From Scatophagus argus (taxonomy: Eukaryota > Chordata > Actinopteri > Scatophagidae): a DNA stretch of 64,000 nucleotides. The notes beneath the pieces are model-generated. The model was not told where the DNA came from, did no database searches, and saw only the letters and a program-made list of their open reading frames with translations. The stretch covers positions 9,388,802-9,452,801 of the forward strand of contig NC_058512.1 of NCBI RefSeq assembly GCF_020382885.2, read 5' to 3'. Numbering within the stretch: the stretch's first letter is position 1; each line of letters begins with the position of its first letter. Positions 34,722 to 47,900 of this stretch are shown one piece after another. The translations under genes and the position numbers were made by a program.

Positions 34722-36718
34722 TTAAAACATTTAGATGAGTTACAGTTCTCAGTTTGCTCCAATCAGGGGCCGACATCAGGTGGCTGCTGACCGCTTCTCA
34801 TTGTTTCTTGTATCTTTTAACACTGTGCACTACTTTAAAAAAAAAGCCAGACTGTGTTTACACTATGCATTTACACAACTGTTCTGACAGAGTGGGTTTA
34901 GGGATAATATGTGAATCTATGATGTTGTACATATTCTCCATGAGATACCCACCTCTGCAAAGATTTACAGCCTCATTTATAGTCTAGTTGTGCAAAGCTC
35001 ATTTACTTGATGGTCCACGGTTAGCACCGTTAGCATCCACGTTTTTCTGTTGTGAGCCCACAGGAATTAAATCAAATCACTGATCGCTTGTTGAAAGTGC
35101 AGTTGTTTCTCAGTAGGACAGGCAGATTTAGTTTGCCCCCTAAAGGCCTGAGGCTCAGCTGCAATTGTGTGCAACACATGAATTTGCTCGACCTTGTATG
35201 CCCTGTGGTATACATAACAGTAACAGATGATGGTTTGACTAGACATAAAAAATAAATGCTAGACATAAAAAGCCTGTTCTGTGTGTTTGTTTTAACTTCA
35301 AATTAGGTATGAGCAAATAATTAGTTTCATCACTACTTGGTTCTATTTAAGTGATCGTTAAAGTCATTTTTGGTAAAAGGCAGACGCTACCGTTACTGTA
35401 GTAACATTATTTACTGTTTTTAGATTACACAACTTTTGTCTGATTTGACCTGACAAGCACAAGCTTGCACCCATGCACCCATCATACCCTAAAGATATCC
35501 TCACAACTGACAGTTTTAGATATTCAGCGTCAGGTCATACAACATTATGAACTTTATCATTTCATGTCAACAGCGAAGTTCAGTTTAATCATGTAATTTT
35601 CCATCTTGAACAAAGATGCTCTCTCTCTCTGCAAGGTAAAAATATAAGTAGGGTGCAAACAATTCATTATAAAGGTGCTTGCAGCTAATATAGCAGGCAC
35701 ACAATATCTGATTACAGACTTTGCATATCGTGTTGTGTGCACAAGAATCAATCAAAGAAGGCCTGTGCATTTGTGATAATACTGTGGAAAAACTGATTAT
35801 TGGGTTAACTCTGAAATCAGCCTACAGCAGTTATCTTTTGTAGATTTGATACTGTTTATAAACTAGCTTCAAAATACAGCAGCACATGAAAACATATTAT
35901 TGTATTTTACATTTAAGTCATGTATGAATTAAATATTTATTGTAATGTAGTAGATGTGGCAACAATGAGCAGTTATTCTCATTCTGTCTGTCCTTCCATC
36001 TTCAACTGCCTAATAAAGGAAAACTGTCGCAGAAAGAAGTCAAATGCCCAACTATATTTTTTGTAGGTAGTACAACTGAAATACATACTTTTTTTCTCGT
36101 TTTCACATCTGTATTCCTTCTGCACTTTTAAAATGCTGACTTATGAAAGGGACACAACAATCTACCCAGTGTATATTTTGAAAAGGTTTACATATGCAAC
36201 TGCCCATTACCTCTCACCAGGTTACTCATTTAAGTTGTATGTGAAGCTGCTGACACAATTTGAAATGATGCTGTTAAGGTGTATGCCTCTAAAAAGATTA
36301 AGCTAAGACAATTGCAACAAGTAAAAAAAGTAACTACAGAATGTAATATCTGTGCATTTATGCTTTGGCAATGATAGCATTCAAACATCAATGGTATGGT
36401 AAATCAAAACATTGCAACACCTTTAAGACATTAACATATGTTTAATTTAACCATTTACAATCTGTGAGGAGAATAAAGGCATTACAAATAACAAGATGGA
36501 GGGGGTGCACGAAGAAACCATTGCTCTGCCTCTGTGATGATCTGGACAGTCAATGAGCTCAGACAGGTCCTCTGGTAGCCACTGCCAGCCTGGGTATGAC
36601 TCTGAGCACACTGTCCATGTTGACTGATGCTTGATTCAGGTGTGGAGTCCAGGAAGAATGGATAAAGGAAGTGTGACAACAGTTGCACTTCAGCCTTAGA
36701 TATCCCCGGAGCCGCGTC
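34722..36718. other. gal3st1 3' UTR and gal3st1/uqcr10 convergent spacer
   Basis: AATAAA at 35251-35256 marks the likely end of a short gal3st1 3' UTR. On the minus strand, ATTAAA at 36441-36446 is a candidate end for uqcr10. Between them is AT-rich DNA with no supported gene. Confidence 0.45.
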
Positions 36719-37109
36719 TTACTCTTCTTCTTTGCTCTCGTAGTTGTGTTTGATGTGTTTCCATAGTTTCTACAGTAAAAAGCACACATTCGGCAACGTC
36801 AGACACTTTAGATAAGAAAATACGATGAATGAACAAACTGAGTTCTTAAAAGGGACGCGACTGTTCGGCTTAGCAGCTAGGCTAGCTTAGCTAACGTTAG
36901 CCCCGCTTCGCCCTCTACTGACAAGGTCAGGATAAAAGATGCATTAAAATACCGAAGCATGTACTTACCCCGCGATTCATATGCTCAAAAATCGCGTCGC
37001 CGCCTTGGTCGAACAGTCTTTCAAAGAAAACCGCTCCAACCATGATGCTTACAGCAAAAGTGGACGTTCTCCTGAAGAGCAAATGGTAGACGGACTTCGC
37101 CAGCGCCAT
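36719..37109 (-). CDS. uqcr10: uqcr10, cytochrome b-c1 complex subunit 9
   Basis: UQCR10 is the small single-pass subunit of respiratory complex III in the inner mitochondrial membrane. Exon 1 is 37109-36969 and exon 2 is 36769-36719, giving 192 nt and 63 aa, the same length as human. Exon 1 includes LLFRRTSTFA, a hydrophobic segment, then FFERLFDQGGDAIFEHMNRG. Exon 2 reads KLWKHIKHNYESKEEE and stop. The family core FERxFDQGxDAI and the KLWKHIKH tail are both present. The donor GTAAGT and acceptor TACTGTAG are clear. It is divergent from zmat5, as in human. Confidence 0.96.
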
Positions 37110-38449
37110 GACGGTTGGGTAGTGCGCAGGAACGGATGCTGAGACAAAATGCTTCCTGCGCTCTTAGTGACCCTGCAAGGACGCCGTACTTGAGCAACAG
37201 GAAAGGGAAACAGTCACAGTAGGATTTTGTGTTGTGTCTTATTTAAACCGGTTGTCTGCACACTCTGTATTGTTTGTCAAAGAAAATATCACGCTGGACA
37301 ACGCTGTTTCGCCAATGGTTTGTGCTCTTTGTCGTTTAAATTAAGTGTACACACATTGATGGAAAGCAAACATTCATTGCTGTGATAATAACCATTTGAG
37401 CTAGCAAGCTCGGGTAATCCGGCTATCCGGATTTACAGCTGTATAAATTTTAGTGTTTACCTGTTCTGTTCGGTTTCTCAAAAGCTTTGTACCCTCACAC
37501 ATTTGGATGATTTTATCCTCACAGTGAAACAGAAAGTTTTATTTAAGCTTGTACAATATTATTATTATTTTTTAAAACGAGGCACCTAAAGTACGAAGCC
37601 AGTAGATGGCAGCAAAAACATGCAACTTACAGCACTGGTTCTCATTGATGATACTGCTGGTGTTGTTGATAGTAGATATTAGGCTGGTTCCAGTTTGCGC
37701 CTCTCGTTTAATCATTTTTAGTCTGGGGCCAAATCTGTAATTACGTGTGACTTTTACACGTTAGTAAAAAAGTAAACAATCTAATGAGACTATGATTAAC
37801 CTATGTTAATGAAGACCCATTTGCTTTGATGCGAAAGACTAAAATGTCATAACAAATCAACACCAAGACCATGATTAGGCATAAATTAGGTATGTTATGT
37901 ACTCAGTACTGTTTGTTTGGCAAGATAGTTGCCAAATTGAGAGTTAATCAAATTTAAAATTATTTATTGCATGCAATTTGGGTGCGTTTTTTAAAATATG
38001 AGGGTTTGCAGCCATTCGCTGTTTCATATCGAAATATGGTGACATAAAACCAACTGTTTGAAGACATCTTGCACAATGACAAAATTTGGCATTTTGTTCT
38101 ATATTTACATTATACCAGCTAAACAATTAAACTATTAATGTGAAAAATCAACAATACATTTATTTCTGAAATTTATTGATTATTGTATATATTAAGTCTG
38201 CTTTGGCTAAACTTGTCATTTGTTTGGATAGACTTTGACTAGTTTTGTTAATGAATCAGCTTGTGCATAATGATGCATAACATGACAACACTCACTTAGT
38301 TGATATTGTATTATACAGAAACCATTTCAGTTGGTACAGCTATTCGCTCACCATGTACTAACAGAACATTTTTGTACAATTGTTTCCCTTTTTGTCTGTC
38401 AGAAGTTTAAAAGGTGACATCTTGCTGGTTTGAGCACATATCCTACACC
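37110..38449. promoter_or_regulatory. Divergent uqcr10/zmat5 promoter and zmat5 leader intron
   Basis: The uqcr10 leader begins at 37110. The zmat5 coding exon is preceded by an acceptor (TTTTTGTCTGTCAG, ending at 38401), so a zmat5 leader exon must lie upstream, probably near 37150-37400, sharing this short promoter. GCTAGCTTAGCTAACGTTAG at 36880-36899 sits in the uqcr10 intron next to the start. No clear TATA box. Confidence 0.45.
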
Positions 38450-39648
38450 ATGGGGAAGAGATACTACTGTGATTACTGTGACAGGTCTTTTCAAGACAAT
38501 ATGCATAACAGGAAGAAACATCTGAATGGTGTTCAGCATCACAGAGCAAAGAAGGCCTGGTTTGACAATTTTAGAGGTGAGATTTGGAGTTGGTGCTTTG
38601 ATCCTTGAGATGTGGTCACAATAAAAATCAAAATCATATTTTAATGTGAACTGTGTTTTTTAATAGGCAGTAATTATATGCATTACAGCTTACAATTTAA
38701 AAGTCTTTCATAAGATTTACAAGACTTTGATTGACAAATTAAGCATGCTTACTTTTTGTTATGCCATCTCGGCTGCCTGCCTGTTTACCTTTTTATTATG
38801 GAACATTGTATCAACAACCACAGACACATGCTTATTTCCTTTTTACAGACTCTTCAGCCATTCTGAACGATGAGAAAACAAAGAAACCCTGCAGGAAGTT
38901 TCTCCAAAAAGGTGATGGACCATTCTGGTCTTACATTTATCCAATGAGAAGAAATTATATTAAATACCTTTTTATAATGATGTTTTTTTTTCTGTTTAGG
39001 ATTTTGTGATTTTGGCCCTAATTGCAGGTTTTCTCACATGTCTGAAGAGGATCTGTTTTACTTAAAAAGACAGGTAGAAGGTAAGCTGTAACCAAACATT
39101 AGTGCTGGATTACCTTGTGGTTGATTGAGAACTTCTACAATGAATACATCACAGACCGGCAAACGCAATATACCACAATGCAAGCATCAATACTATTATC
39201 TAAATTATTCTGTAATAATGAGATTAAAATTGTCATGGAAATTGATATTCCTGTTGATTTGAGAGAGATTTTATTTCTTTCAGATGAAAGGCAGCTCAGA
39301 GAGGACTCTGTAGACAGATTCATGCCCGAAAGAAGTATAGAAGAATGGCTCTCTCGGAGGGAAAAGAAGCAGACTGCCCGCGACACAAAAGAGTATGCAC
39401 GTTCATTTTTGTGTATGACACCTAGTCATGCTTTGTGAACATGGCTCATGGTCATTAATGTTCATTTAGAATTCAACTGTTCAATTATTTACCTCTGCAG
39501 AGATATTAAAACTACAGAAGACAGTCAAGAGGGCCAAGCTGAAAGTGATGTACTGCAACAGCTCCTCTCCATTCCTGACCTTCCACCCTCTCTTCTCCCT
39601 CCTCCTCCAGGCGGATGGAAAGTCAATGTGAACACAGAATGGGGCTGA
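38450..39648 (+). CDS. zmat5: zmat5, U11/U12 snRNP 20 kDa protein
   Basis: ZMAT5 is a component of the U11/U12 di-snRNP that recognises U12-type introns in the nucleus. Coding exons: 38450-38576, 38849-38911, 39000-39080, 39284-39392, 39501-39648 (528 nt, 175 aa; human 170). The N-terminal U1C-type zinc finger has C7, C10, H24 and H30, in [22 protein letters not shown] finger follows: C57, C66, C72, H76. The middle is charged ([10 protein letters not shown]) and the tail is proline-rich (PPPPGGW). Both fingers are intact. It is convergent with cabp7. Confidence 0.96.
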
Positions 39649-41505
39649 AAATGTTCAAATTGTAGTTCAAATGTCTAAATGAATCTGTAACATTGAATGT
39701 GGAAGGACTGGTGCGGAATGCCTGTGTTATCAGCAGATGATGTGAGGTGTGTATATCAAGTAAAAGATTTGTCAATTTGAATTTTTTTTAAAATAATTTT
39801 CAGGTGATGGTGTCATTATTCTATTGCCAATTCTTTCAGCAATCAACATTTACCTCACAGTGATCCGTTAAAGCAAAGAAGTTGTCTATTTCCAGATTAA
39901 AAGAACTATTAATTTATTGCATTCTACTTAAGAATTTAAGTTTCTGTATAACAATGAAAATTTAACCATATAAAAAGCAGTTGTAAAGGTTTGTATTTAC
40001 ATAAAACACAGTAAGATAAATCTGAGTTTACCAATTTCCGTACAGGCAATGCAAAACAACCTTCACGGTTGGCATTTTGGCAGTGTTTTGTTGAGTGCCT
40101 TTACAGTGAGATTCTTCTAAGGAGTTAAGCTTTGCATCATGCAGTAGCAAAAGGAATGTAGGAATTCTGAGCAGATGGAAATAATTTTATGGTTTATATT
40201 AATCCTATGTTGCCTCATCAGGGTAATCACTGATCTGATTTTATTTCTAATCCATTCACTGGAAAACACCATTTTAATTTCTAAATGGTGAATATGGCAA
40301 ACTAATGATCTGTATTAAATTTCATAATGAGAATTGTCATACCTTGAAGGTTTGTTTGTGAATTTTTATCAGCGAGCCTCATACTGATCCCTTGGATTTG
40401 TGACTTATGTGATCATTTAAAATCCTCATTGAAGTTATTCCTCTGAACCTGAGGTTATGCTGAGATGTCTATATTTTGAACTGTTTTTGTATCTGTTGTA
40501 TTCCTAATGCTGTGCTTTCAGCAGAAGCCTTATTAAACTTTGCTGTTTTGACCAGGTCTCTTGTGTGAAAGATGTCTCTGACATTAATGGGACTTAACCC
40601 ACTCACGTACCTACTGTAGTTTAAGGAACCTTGTGGTATCTTTGACCAGTAGTAGCACTGCAGAACAGTCTGTCTTTACATGTAGATCCCAGTGTTTTCA
40701 CCTTTGCAAGTGCAATAAGTGCATGCTATACATTTGTTCGATCTCCAGGATACACAGAGCAATTTGGTGAAAAACGGCAAACTGTAGGGTACCTTTAAAT
40801 TAAAGTTACAAGTTCAATGACTGATTTTCAAATTTTAGTATTGAACATATGACTTTATTTATTGCTTAATACTCTTTGTATGACTCTGTAACCCCCCTTC
40901 ACACTCATCCCCATCTGCAGTGGTCATTTAAATCTCCCTACTTCCTGTAGGAAATCAATAGTTCACATGTTCATTAAGGCAAGGTTGGATTTCTTCATGC
41001 ACTCTAAAGCTTGTTCAGATTCCTTTTGTGATAATATGGCATCTAAACTGACACCTCGATGAATCTGACAAACAGTCGTGACTTGAGTCTAAATAACATT
41101 TAAGAAAATGACACTAAACCTCCAAATCACAGATCCATTCCTCATACATCATCTTAACTATTTCGTGTCCATTGCCGCTCAGCCACTTGCCTACTTTTGT
41201 TAGCCTTCACAACCACACCAATTGTTAATTCCAAAGCCCAGGAGCTTGAGTACATGTAACATAAAGTGCAAATGGCCTTCTTTTCAGCACACTGTGCCCT
41301 GTTACTTATGCATGCTGAGCGCTGCACTGTTAGGACCATCGCATCTCATCTGATCTTCTCTGTACTCAATGTTAGTATGAGTTATGTAATGTAAAGGTAC
41401 ACACTTAATATTCCTTTTGAGATGTGTCATGTCCTACTTTAAATTGTAACAGTATCAGATTTCTAACCAGAAAAACAGCAAACAACAGGTTAATAGCCTT
41501 TGATT
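39649..41505. other. zmat5 3' UTR and zmat5/cabp7 convergent spacer
   Basis: ATTAAA at 40532-40537 is a good candidate end for the zmat5 3' UTR (about 0.9 kb). From there to 41505 I see no gene or recognisable repeat. Confidence 0.45.
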
Positions 41506-44500
41506 TTTATTGGACTACATGCATCTAGACAGCACTGACACTGAGTGTACAACTGATGCAGTAACCTCTACATGTGCAGTAACAGTTACAGAAATAAAAC
41601 AGTGCTGATATTCTCTATCTAGACATTAAAATTGCTAGTAATGTCACATAGAAGGATGATATTACAAATATTGACTGAAAAGTTAGAGAAACTTTTATCA
41701 ATAACAGGGGAGAAAGATATTACATAAATAATTATGGGTACTTGAATTACTGATGAGTCATTTCAATTCTAAAATACATTTAGCATCAGATTCACTTTTG
41801 ACAAAGGTGATTATTTTGAAAAATGGATTTCCCACCATCTAAAAGTCCATCTAAAGCTACTTTAAGCCAAGGCATGAGAGTGCAGTTTTTACTCCAAATG
41901 ACAAAGGCACAGAACAGAAGACATATACAGTCCAAATCAAATTTATAACAGCAATCAAGACAGGGTACATAAATCTACTCATCGAAACACTGTAACATAT
42001 ATAATAGGACACAATATCTGCTTATATGTCTTTAAGATTTGACACAGTAACTATATTGTACTTTCACACAAAATCCATACCTTACATGATATGTTCACGT
42101 GAAGAGGTAATGTGATGTCATTTAAGTAATTCATATGTAAACAGCTACTATACATGAGATAAAGTATCAGTTTTATTGCCAGAATGACCCTCTCTGTTTC
42201 ACATGTCGTCTTGTGACATAGCTTTGATAAACTTTAAGATAAAAATAGCAAGAAAAAATATATAGCATTTTGTAAAGCTTGTCAAATATCTTTAAAGAAA
42301 ATATTCTGAAAAATGAGTCTTAACAAATCAGAAAAGTTAATGTAAGTGCATGGCCTTACTGCACACAAGAATTTCTAATTGAATATGTCCAGTCAGCCTG
42401 GAAATTATACATCAGGAATCTGATATTTTTTTGGTATATTTTTGTATCGTTTGTTTTATACAAAACATTATGCTCACATTCATAATAAAATCACATAGAT
42501 TTAATGTATCACTTTCAAGTAAGAAAATATAATAATGTTATACTTTAAACAATATGTTGTTTTGGTGGTCCATGTAAAAGCCAGAAAACAACATTTTTTG
42601 TGATATGTTAAATTATTGTTCACAGCATACTGCAAAGTATTTAGTAATTTGATATCATCTGCACATCCACAAAAATTCGACATTTACAGGAAAATGTCAA
42701 ATACTGAGTTTTTTTTTTTTTGCAATGATCTCTTTACAAATTGCATAATCATGTGAATACATACATCAGAATTCAAAATTTGATCTCACACACATAGAAC
42801 ACACATTTATTTCTAGTTTGATGTACATGCAAGTGTGTTGTGTGAGTTGAATATCCTTTGTTCTTGTTTGCTATAAATATGACAGTTGACGCCCACTTTT
42901 GTCAAAACATGAATATTGTTGAATTTGTTCCCAGCTTGGAGCTCTGGAGCTCATACAACCACACAGCAGTCTTTCACTAAGGTCATTATGAGTAAGTTTG
43001 GTGCCTGTCTGACACACAGATTTGAAATATGCAGTCACACGTGAAACACGTTTTATCAGCTGTGTGATGGTCATAAGATTAATATTTGTCTGTTTGGAGT
43101 TTTGCATAAATACCCATACACACACTCTGATATCTCTTAGAGATATTCTGTGATTTCCTTCTGTGTCCTGCCTCTTATTTGGACTTTGCTAGACACTTCA
43201 GCTCAATTCACATTTTCAGCTGGGAAAACAGCTGCTTCATTTATGAATCACTCCCAAACTGCTCAGCCAAGAAGGCTCACACTGAGCTTTAAGACAAACC
43301 CATTAATTTTTAGAAAACCGTGACATCTTTAGAAATGAACTGTGGGATTTCTCTGCAGATCAGCTGGTAGTTCACAGCCAGCCTCCACACGTCATTCAAT
43401 CCCTCTCTTTTCCATCCTTTTTATCGGCAGTGCTGTTCAGTATGTTCCTGTGCTTGTTCACCAGTTTATTCCAGTTGTTGGGTTCCTTGTACTTCTCATT
43501 GTCATGGAGGAAAAGTTTGGGAAACTCACTTTTCTTCTTTTTATGTTTTTGTAGGAAATATTGTGTGCCTTTACTTCACTGTAAGCTGAGCTCGGTCTTG
43601 CTGGATATTAACATGACGTAGAGCAGATTTGCATGATTTTATGACACCTTCTACAGCTGTATGTAACCTCACAATATGATATTTAGACCAAGTGTCTACA
43701 GCCATGCCAGCTGCTCTGTGAGGCTGTACCTAGGCATAGCAGTGCTTTGAGCTAAAATGCTAATGCTAACTTGGCATCATGCTCACAGTGACACTAACAT
43801 GCTGATGGTTAGCAGGTATAAGCATGCTAACATTTACTAAGCAGCACTAAGCACAAAGTACAGCTGAGGCTGGTTTCAATGTCATTCATTTACAGAAATA
43901 TGGTCATAAACCAAAGTTTTGGACAAAATTTAACCTCATCATGGTGTTAAATGAAAAGTTATTACAGTTATTTTGAGGGGCACATAGGTGTCTGCACCAA
44001 ATTTCCTGACAATGTATCCAATAGATGTTGAAACATTTCACCCAAAACCACAAATATCAAACTCATACTGACACTGAAAGAGAAATCGGGTGATGACATA
44101 AGTGAATGGGATACATCCTCTGGGAAATGTAAATGTTTGTACCAAATTGTGTGCCAATGCATTGAGTGCATGATGAGATATTTAACACAGTAAGTGAAAG
44201 CAATGATCTGCTGGTGGCTTTACAGGATACGTCAGGGGATCACCAAAGCTAGTGGGATTCATTCTGTGGGAATAATGAATATCTGTTTGTTGAGATATTT
44301 CAGTCTCAGAGGTGATATTATAGTCCAAATATTCCGCTCAACATATTTGTACAGCTGTTAACTCAAGAACTCATTAAGTTTTATGATCAGTCCAATCTCA
44401 ATTATTGGGACTACTGCACTTACCGTAATTATGGTTTAGCAAAGTTTGATAAACTATGTGTGAGCTGGACTTAAATAAAAACGTAAAAAGATACACTCTC

Positions 44501-44976
44501 TCCGTTTACAATTAACAATGTTTAAGTAAGTGACTTAAAACTACTTAATATGTAGCCCATGAACACTCTTGTATTGCTTAATTACTATCATCTTTACTAT
44601 TATTATTCCAAACAGCAGAGTTCTCATCAACAATATTAATTGTTTTGATATATTAGACACAGCACAGCTATCACTACAGCACATACCTTACAGTGAAATA
44701 TTGAAAAAAGGTGATACTCTGTTTGGGTTACTAATCAGCCCTTGAAATGTCTTCCTTTCGTTCTGTCTTTTTTTTTCACCATGTTACGTTATGATTGGTG
44801 GCGTTACAGAACAACTGCATGACATCATTTCATCCGTTATAGAGGAAAGCTGTGATAGCATCATTGTGGGTGTTGTAGACATTGAAGACAACCAAAAACA
44901 GTCAGATATTTTGGTTATTGTTTGCCTTTTTCATTGTCCGTCTTTCAGTCTCTTAGTAAGCAGCTGGAAAAAATGT
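41506..44976 (-). other. cabp7 3' UTR (putative, long)
   Basis: AATAAA on the minus strand at 41506-41511 would give a cabp7 3' UTR of about 3.5 kb; nearer AATAAA signals also exist (for example around 43465-43470). The region contains no coding exon. It includes a percomorph repeat at 43725-44320. Confidence 0.35.
43725..44320 (+). repeat. Percomorph-type dispersed repeat, internally repeated
   Basis: It begins with a run of ATGCTAA/TTAGCA words, then has at least two diverged copies of a unit around ACCAAATT and TCCAATAGATGTTGAAACAT, and ends with GTCAGGGGATCACCAAAG followed by GGGATTCATTCTGTGG. The last part matches the smaller copy at 10437-10545. It lies within the putative cabp7 3' UTR. 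Confidence 0.5.
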
Positions 44977-47900
44977 TTACTTCATTCCTCTGCGGAGCAT
45001 TTGATTTGCTGCGATGAGCATAACGCTGATAATAAATGCAATGGCAAAGGCACAAATCAGACTTTTACGTACACATGTGTGTTTTTCCTGTTGTGTTGGG
45101 CTTGCTGTGGAAAGATTTAGAAAAAAATATATATTAGTTGATATATATTAGTTATATATGAGTTCTTAGCAGAGCTTTAAAAATGCCTGAGCAATGTGTG
45201 TAATAAAATCTGTATGTGACATACTGTCAATGTCCACGTGGGACTCTGGACTATTCAGGTGGCTCTCCTCAGTCATGATGATGTTCTCAATGTCTTTCAT
45301 GGTAAGGTGGTCACGGAAAGTATCATAAAGTAGTTTCTTCAGCTCATCCACAGTGAGCTTCTGCATGTCACACTGGAAAGACAGAAAACACCAAGAAAGA
45401 TCAAATTATCAGAGAAAAAAAACATCTGTTCTCAATGTCCTGTGGGTCAGCTTTAAATGGTGGTGGTACAGGGAAGCTGGCTATTATTCTTAGCAGCTAT
45501 GAGAGAATTCAGAAGGCTATTGCTTCAAAACAGCATATATTTTCAGTGAAATTATACAGTAAACTAATTTAATTGATTAGGCAACTAAATACGATGCACT
45601 GTAATTATCCCAGTGGATCGTCTGCCAGGGCCATTTGAAAACTGAGAACTCTACTTTTTAGTGCAAAGTCAGGAAGGGACAGTGTATGATATATTAGAAT
45701 GAGTTGTTTGTAATTTTGATTGAAACAGATGGGTCTTCATAACAAAACAGCTAAAAAGCCAGAGGGAAAACTTAATGAAAAGATGAAAGAGAATGGATTA
45801 ATGAAAACTAAGAAAGGAAAAGGGAGGTTTAATTGATAATGATGACAATGTATACCTTCCAAAACACCGAATCAAAGTCTGCACCGTGGAACTTATCAGG
45901 CATTCCAGCTGAGGCGAGTTTAGGACCAAGCAATGTGACAAATTCGTCAAAACCAACTTGACCATCGCCTGATGAAAAGGACAAAAATGCAGTCACAGTG
46001 TAGCTCATGTATTGGATTATGTCCAATGAAAGAGAGAGAGAAAAAAAACAAACATACCGTCTATATCAAGTCTTTGGATGATAACCTCCAGCTCCACCTC
46101 ATTGGGCATGTAGCCCAGTGAACGCATGGCCATCCCCAACTCCTGCTTGGAGATGAAGCCATTCCCATCTCGGTCAAATACTTTGAATGCTTCACGAATC
46201 TCTGTTGGAAAAACGAGGGCAGTAATTACGTTAAGAGTGGAGATGAAGTTGGCATAGCACAACCAGGATGTTTTTAACACAGTTTCACAATGAGCAACAG
46301 CAGACTGGCTCAGCTGAACAAACTAGATAGTTAGTGTCTGAGGAGGGAAAATTACACTAGTGAGTGCAGTTTAAAAGTTTTTTTTTTTTAAATACTGCAG
46401 AAGAATTCAAGTTTAATGTTTTCCTTACAGTCAAAACAAACAAACAAACAACAGGTATTAACTGTGTGGCCAAACTGATATATTGTAGTGTATTCATCTC
46501 CATTGTTTCGGAAAAACTATTAAAAAACAAATCAATTAACCGTTTTACTTCTTTGCAATGAAAATGGTGATTTATTTTGAGTAAATTCCCGATACTTTGT
46601 GTTTTCCACTGGAAATAGTCCCCAACAAATGCACTCTATCTAATCTACTCCTGTTCAAGTTGTTTAGGGATTTCTTTTGTAGACGTAAATGAGCTTGGAG
46701 AGTAACAGGCAGGGTAAGGAAGTCATGAATGCTAACACTTTACATTCCCCTATTTGGCAAATACAGCACAAATATTTCAAAACAAAAAAATATAAAATAA
46801 ATGTTTTATAATACACTATAATGTAATTGGAAATTTCAAGTATTTATTAAAGTGCAGTAAGCAGCTAGCTTCTCATATAAAGACTTTTATTTAATGATCT
46901 TGTTACCACTGTTTAAGATGGCACACTTTCGGTCTGGTTTGTTGGTTTGTCTGTTTGTCAGCAGGATTTTGAGAAATCTACTCCTGCACAGTGCAGGTCT
47001 GTGACAGTGAAGTAACATTTTCCTGAGATACAAATAGATAGATTAAGTGTGTGCCCTACGCTCCTGTGTAAAATAAGAATTATTCTTTTAATTATTCTCA
47101 ACAAAGGTTGGCCTGTTTATGAACTGTGAAATGGTAGTGTACATATGAACTTACCTGGCCTATTATATCATCAAATATTTTCCCCCTGAGATCATATATT
47201 GCAAATTCCTTGTTTGCTATAGATGTATACTAATAGACACCTTCAGAGCCAACACCTGTTACCACAGCGCCTTTGGTTGTTACAGAAGCAGGTTCATATG
47301 TTCATAATTAACTACAACCTTTGGTAAATAATCCATAAACATTGGCATTTGGCTCCTGTCCTCATCCTGCATCACAGTATTCTGTTTGAAGTGGTAAAAA
47401 GAGCAGTTGTACATCAAAGGCGCCGAATCTCCGTGCTTCTTTTTGATCTAGATGCTCAAATATAGCAGTCTCTTCAGTGCGTGTCAGTAGTCACATGTCA
47501 TCCCATTAAACAAGACAGACAATTATAAAAATTGATTCTGGATATAAATGTATACATGAACAATTCTAACTTGACCTACTGTAGGCAGAGAAGAAAAGGT
47601 GCTGAGAAGAAGTCATTTGAGCATTAGACTTATTGTGATTTACAGTTACAAAACAGCCCAGTCCCATATGCGCTTCGCGCTATATAGACTCAGTTATTCT
47701 ATGTTATCAAATATGCATTAGCGTAAGTAAAAATGCAGGCTTAAATCTATATTCGGTTATAAATTTTGCTTATGTTTTTGCTTTACTTGCTGCTAAACAA
47801 CAGAAACCATGTGATTATACTTAGTGCTTCTGGAGAAAACTAATTTGCATGCAAGTGTGTGATTGGGCAAGCACCACCTATAATTTGCATGCAAACCCAT

